From the NCBI RefSeq assembly GCF_021134715.1, contig NC_060017.1:7626001-7690000 (forward strand): a DNA stretch of 64,000 nt, given 5' to 3'. Below the pieces are notes generated by a model. The model was not told where the DNA came from. It ran no database searches and was given only the letters and a program-made list of their open reading frames with translations. This DNA is from Daphnia pulex. Lineage: Eukaryota > Arthropoda > Branchiopoda > Diplostraca > Daphniidae. A program made the position numbers and the translations under genes. This document shows positions 52,439 to 64,000 of this stretch, piece by piece. Numbering within the stretch: position 1 is the first letter of the stretch; each line of letters begins with the position of its first letter.

Positions 52439-55400
52439 TTATATTATGTGAATAAGCCAGAAAAGAAATGTGAGCATTTGTACGCTCAGGTTTAAAATTT
52501 TAAAATTGAAATGGAGGTGTAGGTATATCTTATTCCACGCTTAAACACAAAGTGTTTCGACCCTAACAATCGATCTTTATTTCTCGGAATAATGAATCTT
52601 ATTTATTTTGTACTTAGATAAACTTAAATAAACGCTCAACAATGAAATCAACCCTTTTTTTCAGCTCATTATATTGATAGGGCAGAACATGAATTCTACA
52701 ATTACAATTACAGAGGTAAGAATTGTTTCAAAATTCAAAATTAAACATCACTATTGAACCCAAAATTCTGGCCCTTGGGTATACACTACCTGCAGCATAT
52801 AATCTAGAACAACGTGGATGAAAACTATCCGATTATACCAGCGGGCAGCGGTTTATTCAAATCTTGTGTAGAAGACAATACCTTATAAAGATTGAATTTA
52901 AATTAGGAAACCACTCACGGGGGCCTTTTTTCCATTTCAATGTTGTATACCAAACATGGCAGCACTGAAGCCCTAAAAGTTGCGCAAGTAGTTTTGTTTA
53001 GCAAAAATTCAAGTTTCTCTAATGATGGTGACCACCAGCACTTCTGGGGGTCAGGCATTCTTCCGACAGTTCCGAGTATTAGTAATCGACGGTTTTGAAA
53101 GTTGTCGTCATTATATTACTTCTTTAGTAATGTTTTCAATATTGAGTTGTCCCAGAAATGAAACTAAATACTATACATAGCTCTGGAAGTAAGGATTCTA
53201 TGCGACTTAAGTTAAAAAAATTAATAAAAAATAATAAATCAAAGCCTGAAAACTAAAGCGAAAATGTTGCAAAATTCCTGTAATTCTCGGGAACTTTGAG
53301 AACGGCCGAAAACCCTGAACCAGCAAGGGTTTCCAACAGCTCTATTGATTTTTAAGCGAATCCAGTAACGCAAAAAATTTGAATCCTTGTAGGCATATGC
53401 AATATCTTATTATGTGCAGAATTTGGCAAAAAAAGAAAAAATGACGTGAGCCTATAATCCGGGACAACATTTGATGTTGTGCTATATGCAGATATACATA
53501 ATCAAATTTTCCCATCTATCGTGCGAGTGCAAAACTTGTTTGCTAATTTATGTGCACTGCGGTATATTAACTTATTAACTGAAAACACCGAATCTTTTGT
53601 GCGAAAAATATATAGCTACCTGGTTCCATTTCTCTATAGGTAGACAATACCCGCTCTCACGTTTTTTTCCATTTAATCTCGCCATGGCATTTGAATGTCC
53701 CTTGAATAATGAACGATAACACTTGTTCCCCATAGCCAATAGAAAATCGCCTGATATCTGGACAATTCAATAGATACCCCCCCCCATTTTTTTTTCACCG
53801 GAAATCCGGTAAAATTATCAGCATTTTAGTTTTCAACACTTGTTCAAAAATAGATTCTTATAACTCGATCACTACTGGAATGTTTCTTTAAAAAAAAAAG
53901 AATGTTGTACAAATAATGTACCGAGAAGTTCTTCGATTTACTTTTGTTGCACGGTGCGCCAACTGCGGCGCAGCCACATAGTTTTCTTTAAAGAATATTA
54001 AATTAAGTCGATATGGATTGCCAAGGAAAGACATAACTTGACGACAAGAAGACCAGAGACGTCGCACTAAAGGTTATTATACGATGTTCGGTTTGGCCGG
54101 GTTGGGCTATATGTGGCGTATGTATACTCTGCAATATCATCTATTCAGTAGTTTCAAATATGTATAGGGCATTATAATTCTATGCTGCAAACTTGCGGCT
54201 ACAGAGCATATGTTTGGATGTTTCTTTTATTTTATTATTTCGCTGAATTCGATATAACCATGGCGAATCCCACAATAACAAACAGCACTTTTTGAACTGT
54301 CACCTATTGATTATCCCTTCCCGCGGCAGGTATATTCGTCTTCTGGTGTATGTAACCATATTATTAGTTATTTATTTATTTTATCCGATAGGTTAAGGTA
54401 GAAACCTACCCAAGAGTTTTACCGAAATGATGACAATTACATCTTCCCGTATCGTTCAATTTGTGGTTATAAATAGTGCCACATGTCAGCAGGATACATG
54501 ATAGCGAAATTGACTAATAGCGTCAAAGGACGACTCACGGTTCAAGAATTGACGTCATCAAGTCCTTTAATCACCAACAGACACGAAAACTATTCGTGTG
54601 TTCAACGATTCGTAGGAATCTTTGCAGTTTACGTATATCCACAGTTCCACGTACCGTAGTTTTTTTAAATAAAAAGTATTTGGAAAAAAGTCAAGACAGA
54701 AAATTGAGCGCAATTTTTAGATCGTCCTTTGAGAATCTAAAAGTGGCTTTATATCAACGTTGTTTCCATGCTTGAAAACAGCGAATCTGCTGCGCAAATT
54801 TGTTTTATACATGGAAATTTGATTGTATGCATTTACTGAATATACCGTGCCCTCCGAAGCACTTTACTTTTTTCAATGCACTGTACTGTACTGTATAAAC
54901 CGAAACACGGCATATATATAACAGCCGGTCGTAATGATGAGAACACCCGTCGGCGGCTCTGATCAATACGACAATTAAATTAACGATTAAAAGTTTTGCA
55001 AATTATAATGAAGTGGCGCATGATTGCAAATGCCGGAAACCCCCGCGCTCCGCTATATCCCCCAGCAACTGTCAACATTTTCAAAAGTTGCCGTGAAAGT
55101 ATAATAACTTGGCAAATCAATTAAGGCAGTCGCGCTTAATATTCATTTGAAAGTTGCTGCCAGAGAGTTGAGAGATGAAATAAATTTACTATTTCATCTG
55201 AAAGCAATTGTCTTCCGTAGTACAGTTCGCGGCTAATGAGATCATTGGGAGTGACGAAATGGCACCAAAAGTTTCGCTTTGAAATCTATTGCCTTTGGTG
55301 TTTCTATAGTCCGCTGCGTCGCGTTGAGCAGATGCAGTCGTTCAAACTTTTATTTTGATGTTTTTATTTATACAAAATGGCAGGCGCATATCAAATGGCT

Positions 55401-58354
55401 AACGCACAGCTGCAGGCCTGTGCAGCACGCGACAAGCCAGCTGAGCCGCCATACGAAAAATGTCTAATACTAAGTGATGTGCAACGCTGTTTTTTCACCG
55501 TATAGTGTCAGGTATAACAACATATTTTACGTGTCGTGATTTACGCTTGAACGGGTTTGACATTTTTCTAGGTCTCATTCACTGATCCGTGAAGCCAGCC
55601 CTGTATTTACTATACCGCTCCACCACTCATACGGGAATGAATTTTAACTGCTTGATTGAACGATTTACGAGCTTTACCTGCACACACCTTCTTAATAAGC
55701 GTCTTTTTTATTTCCATCCGGAAGAGAATGGAAGAAGAAATAATGTATGCCTCCAGGAAATGTCAATTGTTTTACTTTAGTGAATAGAGTGCGTGAGTCT
55801 AATTTATGGTTTCTGTCCAATAAGCGCTAGAGTTACCTGCTTCTAGTTGAATAATTTATGTATAGTACTTGGCTGCAATGTCTATAAGAAAACGTTACTT
55901 CACACCGAGCCCAAGGGGGAGCCGTCATCGATCTATTTGTCATTATTATCTCATCGTCAGCTTTTTCCCGATAAGAAAGAAAAAAAGGAACATATGTGTC
56001 ATATGCTTAGATAAGCTCTACTCTGCACGAAATGCTTATTCGTCACCCCATTCATTTCAGAATCATTAAACAATTCTTGAATTCTGCCGACTCGACACTT
56101 TTTCGCAATAGTTTTGATCTTCTCTCAAATTTGTTTCAAATTTCAAACTTCAAAGTATTGTTCCCGGGGCGTGTGTCTCAAGATCCATTTATTGCCGATC
56201 CTTTTTTGTATTTAACAATCGTCGTCCTTGGCATCAAGACATATTTGAGGTCAAATGTTTAATGCATTTCTCTCTCCCCTTTTGGTACGTGTGCGACCTT
56301 GCCTCTCGTTACCCAGTTCGGAGAACGTAACATTTATTTACCTGCCACAGCTCACATGTCGCTTGGTGTATATTTCTCTATATACTTGTATTATGTATTT
56401 GGGTTAAAAGGATAGACGACACCTGGAGCAAAGGGTTTTTTCTTTACTATTTCTAACGATAACAAACTACAATTTTGGTCGTTGCGTATATTGTATCAAG
56501 GTTGGGGTTCGTGATCTTCTTGGAATTGGATGTCGCCCAACAAAATTTGAAAGGAAAGGCTTTTTTTCTCATAATGGCGAACTTGAAAGAAAAGAGAAAT
56601 TTTTGTTTGCTGTCGCGGTGGTTCATCCACCCCGAAACGACGAGAGAAATATCACGATCCACGCGTGAGAAACTCAATCACGTATTCGCCTAGCTCTTGT
56701 TTGAACGGGAGACTGATGATGAATATGAGACACGTACGACTTATTTCTTATATCACCAATAATAATATAATTCCTGGAGATATAAGAAACCTGCCAAGTA
56801 TTTTGCAAAATTTTATTGAACGCACGCGTGTCTTTATTAATTAAACCTGAAGACTTTTCCTCGCCCTTGACCAATTAGACTTTTTTCTTCAGGGACATTT
56901 CAGTTGTGACGTTTGGCGAATTTTCAACTCTTGCGAATTTCCATGGGTATACATCTCATTGCCTTATTCTTTATATGAAATCACGCGATATGGCATAGTC
57001 ACGAAGTTATTAATAAATCAATGAACCTGGCTTTGGTGTATATCAAAATGAGTCCGAGTTATTTTTAGCGCATATCATTCCTACGATTTCTGCACGACAA
57101 TTTGAAACTGCTAAAACAAAGAACTACCCGGTGATGACCTTATCTAAAGCTAAGTACAATCTTATTTTCGTGTGCTGTACTTCCTTCCTCTCTGCATTTC
57201 CCAATGCTGATTTGCTAATTAGATTGAATCACACAGTAGTTAGAAGGGGGGAAACAAACGGAAAAATCCATGACATAAGTTGTCATTTGTTCAGTTACAA
57301 AAGGAATAACCGAGTTCGATGGCCCCCCCCCTGAGGGAACTCATTGTTGTTGTCAAGAGAAGAAGAGAGAAGATCCGAACTCAACGTCGCTCTCATTTTT
57401 TGACGTCACGACGCCCCACAAAGTCTCTTATTATGATTATATCAGATCTTGTCCGTTTACTCACGCGCAAACTCAAGGACTTCCGGCGGAGCGCTTATTA
57501 TCACCGACGGGAAATAACAAAAGGACGAGTGTACCAGCAGAGAGATTGACACAGCATATACTGATGGTATAATCCTCTGGTTCTTAAAAATAACAGCCTA
57601 GCAACTGAAAGAGAGCTCACTCTTAAGTTCATCCGGCTGAACGCGAAAATATAAGCAGAGGTGTACATTAGTTGTTATTACTTGTGTTACTCATCTCAAA
57701 TGTTTGTTATATTATTACTATATTTTTGATTGCGTTAATCGTCTTAAGGCTCATTTACGTCATAGTAAAAAGGACTCTGTGAGCCGAGTTGACTCAGTCC
57801 CGCTGGCTCTATATGACATCAGAGAGGCATACGAAAGGAAATGGATATGCGCTTACGTGTATACGTGCCATATATAGCTACATGAAAAAGAACACAAGTC
57901 ACCAGTTGATTGACATGTAGCAGGTCCGGCTCTGCCATCGGGTCCTTTTTTTCCAACAATTGGATTAGCAATCCTGAAGGCGTATCTACCCATGGCTACT
58001 ATATCCTTATATACACAAACACTATACTGCATCATATTAGAGGGTTGTTTTCGCCGACAGCTGTCGCTGATGCGCGCAACTCATTTCGTGCTGGGCATTG
58101 CTGCACTCCAAACGTTCTGGCCACCACCTTCTTTTATTTTTTTTATTTTTTGTTATATTTTTTGTGTGTTGTTTTTTCGTTTGACGGGCATCAATAAGTA
58201 GCTCCTCGTTGGTTGTTTACCACGTCAGATCAGTGCCGATGGTCTTCCGATCAGCGCGTGTCTCCGCTGGTACGGCACTAAAATACGGCTGTGATTTATC
58301 AAAATATGTGCAACAACTACAACAACAGTGCGACTTTGTTTTGAAATCAGCAAG
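52439..58354. other. Long noncoding interval (5.9 kb)
   Basis: I found no gene. Minor notes: GTATAAACC and CATATATATAACAG at 54,893-54,920 could be TATA-type promoter sequence. TCAGT at 58,230 resembles an arthropod initiator upstream of the next gene. Numerous short ORFs have no family features. Confidence 0.5.
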
Positions 58355-59679
58355 ATGCCGGGCAATCATTTCGGCTGGAGTTTGTCGGACGCCGTTGATA
58401 ATCCGCGGCAGACGGGCCTGGTCAATTTCCGTCGCTACAAACTGTTAGAGTATCAAAGTAAGGCCGGTGCTGGCATATCTGTTGGTGACGATGAAGACCT
58501 TGCTGCGACCAATCAGTTCCATCGTCTCATATCGGAAGAGACGGCGACAACCCGGCTGATGGGAGCCGACTTGGATTCGTCCGCCGCTCCTCTCCCTCCA
58601 CCATTCAGCCGACCGTCGGTGAAACCTTACTACGGACGTGAAAATTCTGTTTCTCAGTGCTCCGACAGTTGTTTCGGCTCCGACTACCCATCGCTCACTA
58701 GCACAGGTATGCTCGTCTCATTTTTCAAAAGCTTATAGAATTAAATCAAAGCTCAGACGTATAGTATTATTCTGCAGCACACGCATTATAAAATATTGTG
58801 TCTTTTATATAATACTCAAATGTTATGCTGTTGAAATCGCCTTCGATTTATGTGTATGTGCACAAGATAATACGATCCAGTGTCAATGGCCAAGTAGGTT
58901 AACTATTTCAAAACAAGTTTCAAATTCTTTGTGAACCTGGAAGTTTGCTATTTGATTGTAATCGACTTAGTATGGATATCTAATTTTAATTTGATTATTA
59001 CGAAAACACAGGTTCACCCGAGCCGCCGGAATTCCCCAGTGAGGCGAATATGGAACGTGGAAGACGGTGGATGAACTTATCAGAGGCCGGCGCCAATCAA
59101 TCGACTGGATGGACGGAGAGAATGGACGAGGTGCCCCGTACATCGTCGGGTCCGCCTTCGACGACGTCGACCGCCGACGTCTGGCGAGGCTCCATCCATT
59201 ACGCCAAGGCCGTGATGGAGCGACGGGAGGGCGAAATCTCCAGCATGTACGACCAGCTGCACGAAATCGAGGACGATTTGACGTCGATGAACAATCAAGT
59301 CGGCAAAGTCAGCTCGACGCTGCAGCACTGCAACAACCAAGTGACGCAACAACATCGACGACGATGCAATCAGCAGCAGCAGGACCTGTCTCATCGGCCC
59401 CCCATGATGTCGTCCCTCTATCAATCTCAATCCGTTTCTTCCTTGAACTGCATCCAGCAGCCAAATTCATCGCCGTTCTCATCGTTCGCCAGCAGCAGCG
59501 GCCGAAATCAGCAAAGGAGATCGGCGGCCTCCAACGCTAACGCCGCCTGGTCCTGTCGCAACCTCAACAGCCTGACCGAAGACGAGATGGCCGATATTGT
59601 CCACCGGCTACTCACGCGCATATGCGAATTCACACTGGCCAGACAGGAAGGCCGAAATGATATTCCTTTAATCGTTTAA
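58355..59679 (+). CDS. Orphan coiled-coil protein, two exons
   Basis: Exon 1 (58,355-58,706) and exon 2 (59,012-59,679) join in phase across a GT..AG intron (ACACAG|GTATGC, ACACAG|GTTCAC), giving 339 residues. Exon 1 begins MPGNHFGWSLSDAVDNPRQT and ends with a Ser-rich DSCFGSDYPSLTSTG. Exon 2 contains a short predicted coiled coil at about residues 180-222 (AVMERREGEISSMYDQLHEI, EDDLTSMNNQVGKVSSTLQ). A Gln/Ser-rich region follows, then a conserved-looking end LTEDEMADIVHRLLTRICEF. GC content is clearly higher than the flanks. I recognise no family. Further 5' exons are possible; the chosen ATG is the first in frame with a sensible context. Confidence 0.7.
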
Positions 59680-62600
59680 CTCTAGATCTAGTTTAGGTAT
59701 ACGTCTAGTTAATTTAATATTATGTAATATTGAAAGAAATTCAGATAATTGTAATAATGAGCTACACAAAGTTCTCAGAGATGATCACGATTGTCGCAGT
59801 TGAAAACCACCTCCCGCCGATCTATACTAATGAACTACATTTATATATTTGATATTTTTTTGAACATTGTTCTTAGTTGCAGCATCAGCAAAGTACCTGT
59901 GAGATGATGATCTCATTCTTCACAATGTCCCACAGTTAAGAATAATATTATATAACCATTTCGTGAATTCGGTTATTGTTTTAATTGTCCAATTTTTTGG
60001 GGTGGGTTATGTTTTTCAGCGCATTCGAAATCCTGTAGACTTTACAACCCTAAACGCTAAACTATTTATGTTCGGGATGTGATAATCAGCATGCTATTGT
60101 TATTCTTGTATTGATGCATTGCCGTAATGTATATGTATAATATGGACATTAGACAGTCAATATAGATTGAGTCTCAGGTATTGAGTAGCGGGTTTCAGGC
60201 GTTAGACGTTTATAGAGCCGAAAAGTCCAGGATATGATGACGTGATATTACAACATCATCATTCACGATAGGCCTATATGCCTATATACGCAAAGCCCTA
60301 TCCATTTGCATGCACGCGATAAGAACGATATTTAAGGAGCGTATCGATCGGCATCGGCTATTTGACAATCAGCTTATAATGTGCTACATATTGCGCTCAT
60401 GTCGGAGTAGAGTGTAGAATATCCATAATGATATTACAGTCGATAATGAGATCGAGTCGCACACCCACACGAACACCCTGGAAATATTCAAATTCTGTTT
60501 TTATTTTATTATTTACATTCGGCCGCATATGTATAGGCCTAAATTTAACATACCAGGATTATTTTTGCAGACTGCCTCGGGGATATTATGCGAAAAAAAT
60601 AATAATCTTATTACGTAACAGTAAAAAATAAAAAGGTCAATCTCCTTACGGCCGGAAGAAAAGTCGTACAATCCCCCAGCCGCACTGCTGTTTGATCTTT
60701 TCTTGTGCGGATCAGCTTTTTTAAAAAATGATCACGAAATTAGAAAACATCGTCACACGAACCGGCTACATAGATTTCCAATAGAGACGTAAGCACATTG
60801 TGGTTAGATTTCCCGCGATGTTCAATGTTTTATATTGTCGTGATGATTTGAATAATTTATATACAGTAGAATGCGGTTGCCATGTCACAAAAGATTCCTT
60901 GATAAGGAGCCTTGACGTCAATTCGCGGACGTGCTTTCGACATTCGCGTGCGGGAGCAGACAACCAAATATCTGCAGCACAGTACACGCGCGTCACAATA
61001 TATTTTATTTGTTTCTCTCTGCTAGTCGCTGTTCCATCATTCCTGCCGATACACAAAAGTGACGGGCATGTCAGTGTGACTGAATGTCTTGAGGTCGAGT
61101 TCGATTCAGTCTGTTGGCGTGTGATATATATCCTGTGCGGGATATAAGATTCCTTTTTGGCTTGGCCTACTGCTGGCTGGCTGGCGTGGGCTTGCACCAC
61201 CACCACATGTTTTCTCTCGTCCGCCGTATTATTATTGTAACTCGGCTAGAAATAGAAATAAAGGCTCTGTCGCTCTGCTGCTGCTGGAACCAACCGCACG
61301 CAGATGGAATGCTTCAGATTCTGACATCGGGAGAAGAAGAAGAGTCCGGAACGTGTGTGGCGTGAGATGCGCTCAGCACGCGGTTACTGATATCCCACTT
61401 GAATGTGTACAGCGATGCGAACAATCGATCGCCGAAAGATCGCCAATCGTCCAATGCTCCACCCCTTTCACCACAACACAATGAGGTTGAAACTGTACAC
61501 ACATACGTGGCCAAACGGGAGAGACAAAACAACCCACCAAAAAAATCATTGAGATCGATCGGACGAAACACCGGGAGTAGACGAGAAGGCAGTTGAGGCT
61601 CATTCCCGGACTGTGCTCGCATCCTTAAAATAAACCCGACGACGACGACGACGACGCTTGAATAAAAACAAAACAAAATTATTTTTTGAAACGCCCTCCA
61701 CAGAGAGAATATCAGCTGCGTCCCACCCGTCCAGTGAGTAGTATAGCGCATCACGTTGAATAACGTACCGTTGACTCTGCACGAGCGCTTCGGGACAGCA
61801 GAGATATTTTCGGCATCATTTTCGGAGGACGTACGGATATCCGAGACTGATCGTCTACGCATATAAATAAAAACACACCACAGCACACAACAACATACGG
61901 GGACCTATAGCAGGGCAGCATCTTACACACAGCTAATAGTAAAAGCCAACCATTTCTTTTGGCTGTGTCGTGTGTACTACGCCACCAGCAACACCCACAC
62001 ACAAAAGATGCGAATTGTTTTCTCCACCCGCAACGCACAGAATCACGCAACACCACCGTCAAGGTGTGGGAGATATTCGGTGATTCGGGACTCTGATGCC
62101 AGTCTCTATCGTGCTCTCATTCGCCATTGTACGGGCTCGTATTATCTCTCGGAAACATCTCAAAATTCATTGTTGATTTTTCATAATTAGAGCTTCTTGA
62201 ATTAATTCAATTAAAACAACACACAATTGGTGCTGATATTTTTTATTGTGGCTTGTTTTGATCAGAAACATAAAGATCGAGAATGAACTGGAAACGTCGT
62301 TTTAGTTCGGCTAGTGTCCACGAGTTCTTGTCGCCACATCCGGTGCGCATCCGGACTTGGTCAGATTCCGTTGCGGAAGTGGCCACCGCCGAAGGTACTA
62401 AATTTGCGCAACTTGTTGAAGAAACGAAGTGCTTTCAATTTATAAATGATCAAAATTTTTGGCAGTTCCGCTGTATAATTTTAAAAGAAATATTTCATGG
62501 CGCGGTAATTCAGCAACTTGTCGTTTTGCGGTTTTCACTAGCCGCAAACCAGGTTCAATATTATACGAGCACGTAGCCAAATCCGCCGTGCAATCAGTTC

Positions 62601-63788
62601 CATCATCACACCTGTTTTATAATTGGCTTTAACCAATTCAAACCTACAGGGCTAGTTTTGGCCAGCCTTTAAATTTACCTGTTTAATTTCGTTTATAGTT
62701 TTTGAAACTTCAAATGATTAAAGATTAAATTGAGACTCGAATTTTTAAATTTAAATATCCCGCCTTTACTAGTCCGTGTTTAAAACGGGATGCCTAATAT
62801 AAACAAGACATTTGTCGTCATCATCATATCGATTGGATATTGTTGGCGTTGCCAAATCAATAAACATAGTATTGGACACTGTGTGTGTGTGTCAGACGTG
62901 ACTATAAAAGAAGAAACGCTATAAAATGGTTGGCTTCATTATTTTTGGCGAGTGACGATTGATATCCAGCCGAGCGTGAACAGGAAAAAGCCTTTGCCAA
63001 AATGTTTAGACGACACGCAGCTATATCTCGTCGCCACTGGATTCCTTAAAGGACCAAAACAATTCCCGATTCTTTCTGATTTCAACAACAACTGCCGAGA
63101 GGCATAATAATGAAACAAGAAATCGATAACAATTCAAATCACATCTATAGTAATACGCCCCAAAGCTGTTTCTCCATTTTCCTTTGACCCTGCTGCTGCT
63201 GCACAGACACAGACGACAAGTTCTTTTGCCTTTGATGATGCACTATGGAGAGCAACTAAACGAATTCCGCGATATGGCTGGTCTCGGGCAAAAGATTCCG
63301 TCGTCGTCTATCTATTCCATCGAGCCATTATTATCTTGCCCGTCTCTCCCTTGTCGGCGTGTGTGTCGCTCACAACAACCTAATCACATTTCCTCGACAA
63401 CTGTGCTGCTGTCGCTCTATTCAGGAGATGGAAAACAAAAAGAAATGACGTGCTATAGTACTATATCGTCGTATATAGTGGCATTGGAATATAGAAAGAA
63501 TAGATTAGACTATGCGAAACAAGTTAGCGTATAAATACTCGTATATAGCCAGCCGGTAGCTATTTTGTATGCATTTGATATAATATAACCATTTGACGGT
63601 CACGGAGGGTCATTGGCACAAAAGGGAGGGACTCCTGCTGGACTTGGGGGGTTCTTTTTTATTGGATAAAAGTTGATGTATACTATGCCGAAGCGGATTT
63701 TCCATGTTCACTTTTATTGACTCTCTCTCTCTCTCCCTTCTTTTCTCTCTTTTCTCTTTCTTCTTTCTTTTCGCTCGTGACTGAAGAA
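59680..63788. other. Noncoding interval (4.1 kb)
   Basis: 3' flank of the coiled-coil gene and the probable promoter of the next gene. GACGACGACGACGACGACG (61,637) is a short GAC microsatellite. TATAAATA at 63,531 is a candidate TATA box about 260 bp before the next ATG. A CT-rich tract (63,720-63,770) precedes that ATG. Confidence 0.5.
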
Positions 63789-63995
63789 ATGGCAGAGCGG
63801 GACTCGGAGCTGGCCGAAGCCCACCGACGCCGCAGTTCGAACGCTAGTAGCACTGGCGTCGGGGGTAGCACGGAAAATCATCAGCATCAGTACGTGACCG
63901 GTTTTTTGGCTTCTCAAACTTTGGATCTTTTTCTCGCCGTCCCTCACATTCAGCCGGCCATCACCAACACCACCGCCGTAAGGTATAGTGTATAA
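63789..63995 (+). CDS. Possible start of a gene running off the window
   Basis: An ATG at 63,789 opens MAERDSELAEAHRRRSSNAS, Ser/Gly/His-rich, continuing to a TAG at 63,995 or, more likely, spliced earlier (candidate donor CCGTAAG|GTATAG near 63,982). GC content rises sharply over the reading frame. Product unknown; only the first 60-odd codons are in view. Confidence 0.35.
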   Translation: MAERDSELAEAHRRRSSNASSTGVGGSTENHQHQYVTGFLASQTLDLFLAVPHIQPAITNTTAVRYSV

Positions 63996-64000
63996 TCTTT

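Noticed and set aside
59080-59430. Minus-strand ORF rich in Arg/Leu
   Set aside because: It is antisense to the GC-rich second exon of the coiled-coil gene, which has clean splicing and better composition.
60428-61206. ORFs of 67-146 codons on both strands near 60.4-61.2 kb
   Set aside because: They have no start context, domain, splice logic or coding-like composition, and they overlap each other in antisense.

Overview
The window looks like arthropod nuclear DNA, most likely from a crustacean such as Daphnia. The reasons are very compact spliced genes (introns mostly 40-110 nt with GT..AG ends), a peritrophin-type chitin-binding secreted protein, AT-rich intergenic DNA, and animal-only genes (USP14, SF3B5, COX5B, mRpL12, GKAP1, a stromalin/SA cohesin subunit, a TMEM130-like protein). 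The species assignment is inference; no phylogenetic test was possible here.

Layout. Bases 1-33,000 are a repeat-rich zone of broken genes. They hold three separate importin-alpha (karyopherin alpha) ARM-repeat remnants, a leucine-rich-repeat remnant, a duplicated caspase-like fragment, and two distant pieces of a PHF12 (Pf1) gene in inverted order (C-terminal piece at 16.4 kb, N-terminal PHD pieces at 27-28.5 kb). There is also a PRAS40/Lobe (AKT1S1)-like gene with two frame breaks and an acidic Ser/Asp-rich ORF with in-frame TAG codons. Between them lie mobile-looking sequences: an approximately 525-bp tandem repeat in a large inverted-repeat (foldback-like) structure at about 6.8-12.8 kb, with a further copy at 19.8-21.9 kb and a fragment at the window start; tandem tRNA-like units at 13.1-13.8 kb; tRNA-headed SINE-like composites at 22.5-25.15 kb; and a long hairpin at 26.2 kb.

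Bases 33,200-50,400 are a dense, ordinary gene block. Minus-strand genes are the TMEM130-like gene (33,234-35,182), a C-terminally truncated cohesin SA paralogue (35,553-38,769), USP14 (41,582-43,732), a chitin-binding mucin-like protein (45,001-46,262), GKAP1 (47,235-48,600) and SF3B5 (49,198-49,455). Plus-strand genes are a heme-peroxidase pseudogene (39.4-40.56 kb), mRpL12 (40,723-41,418) and COX5B (49,761-50,357). I resolved exon boundaries by eye for the intact genes, and the frames close across every junction.

Bases 50,400-64,000 are mostly noncoding, with a small ORF at 52,085, a two-exon coiled-coil orphan gene at 58,355-59,679, and the start of another possible gene at 63,789 that runs off the window. 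The intact genes are housekeeping functions (mitochondrial translation and respiration, splicing, proteasome-linked deubiquitination, cohesion, Golgi signalling scaffold) and do not form one pathway. The most unusual material is the repeat and pseudogene zone.
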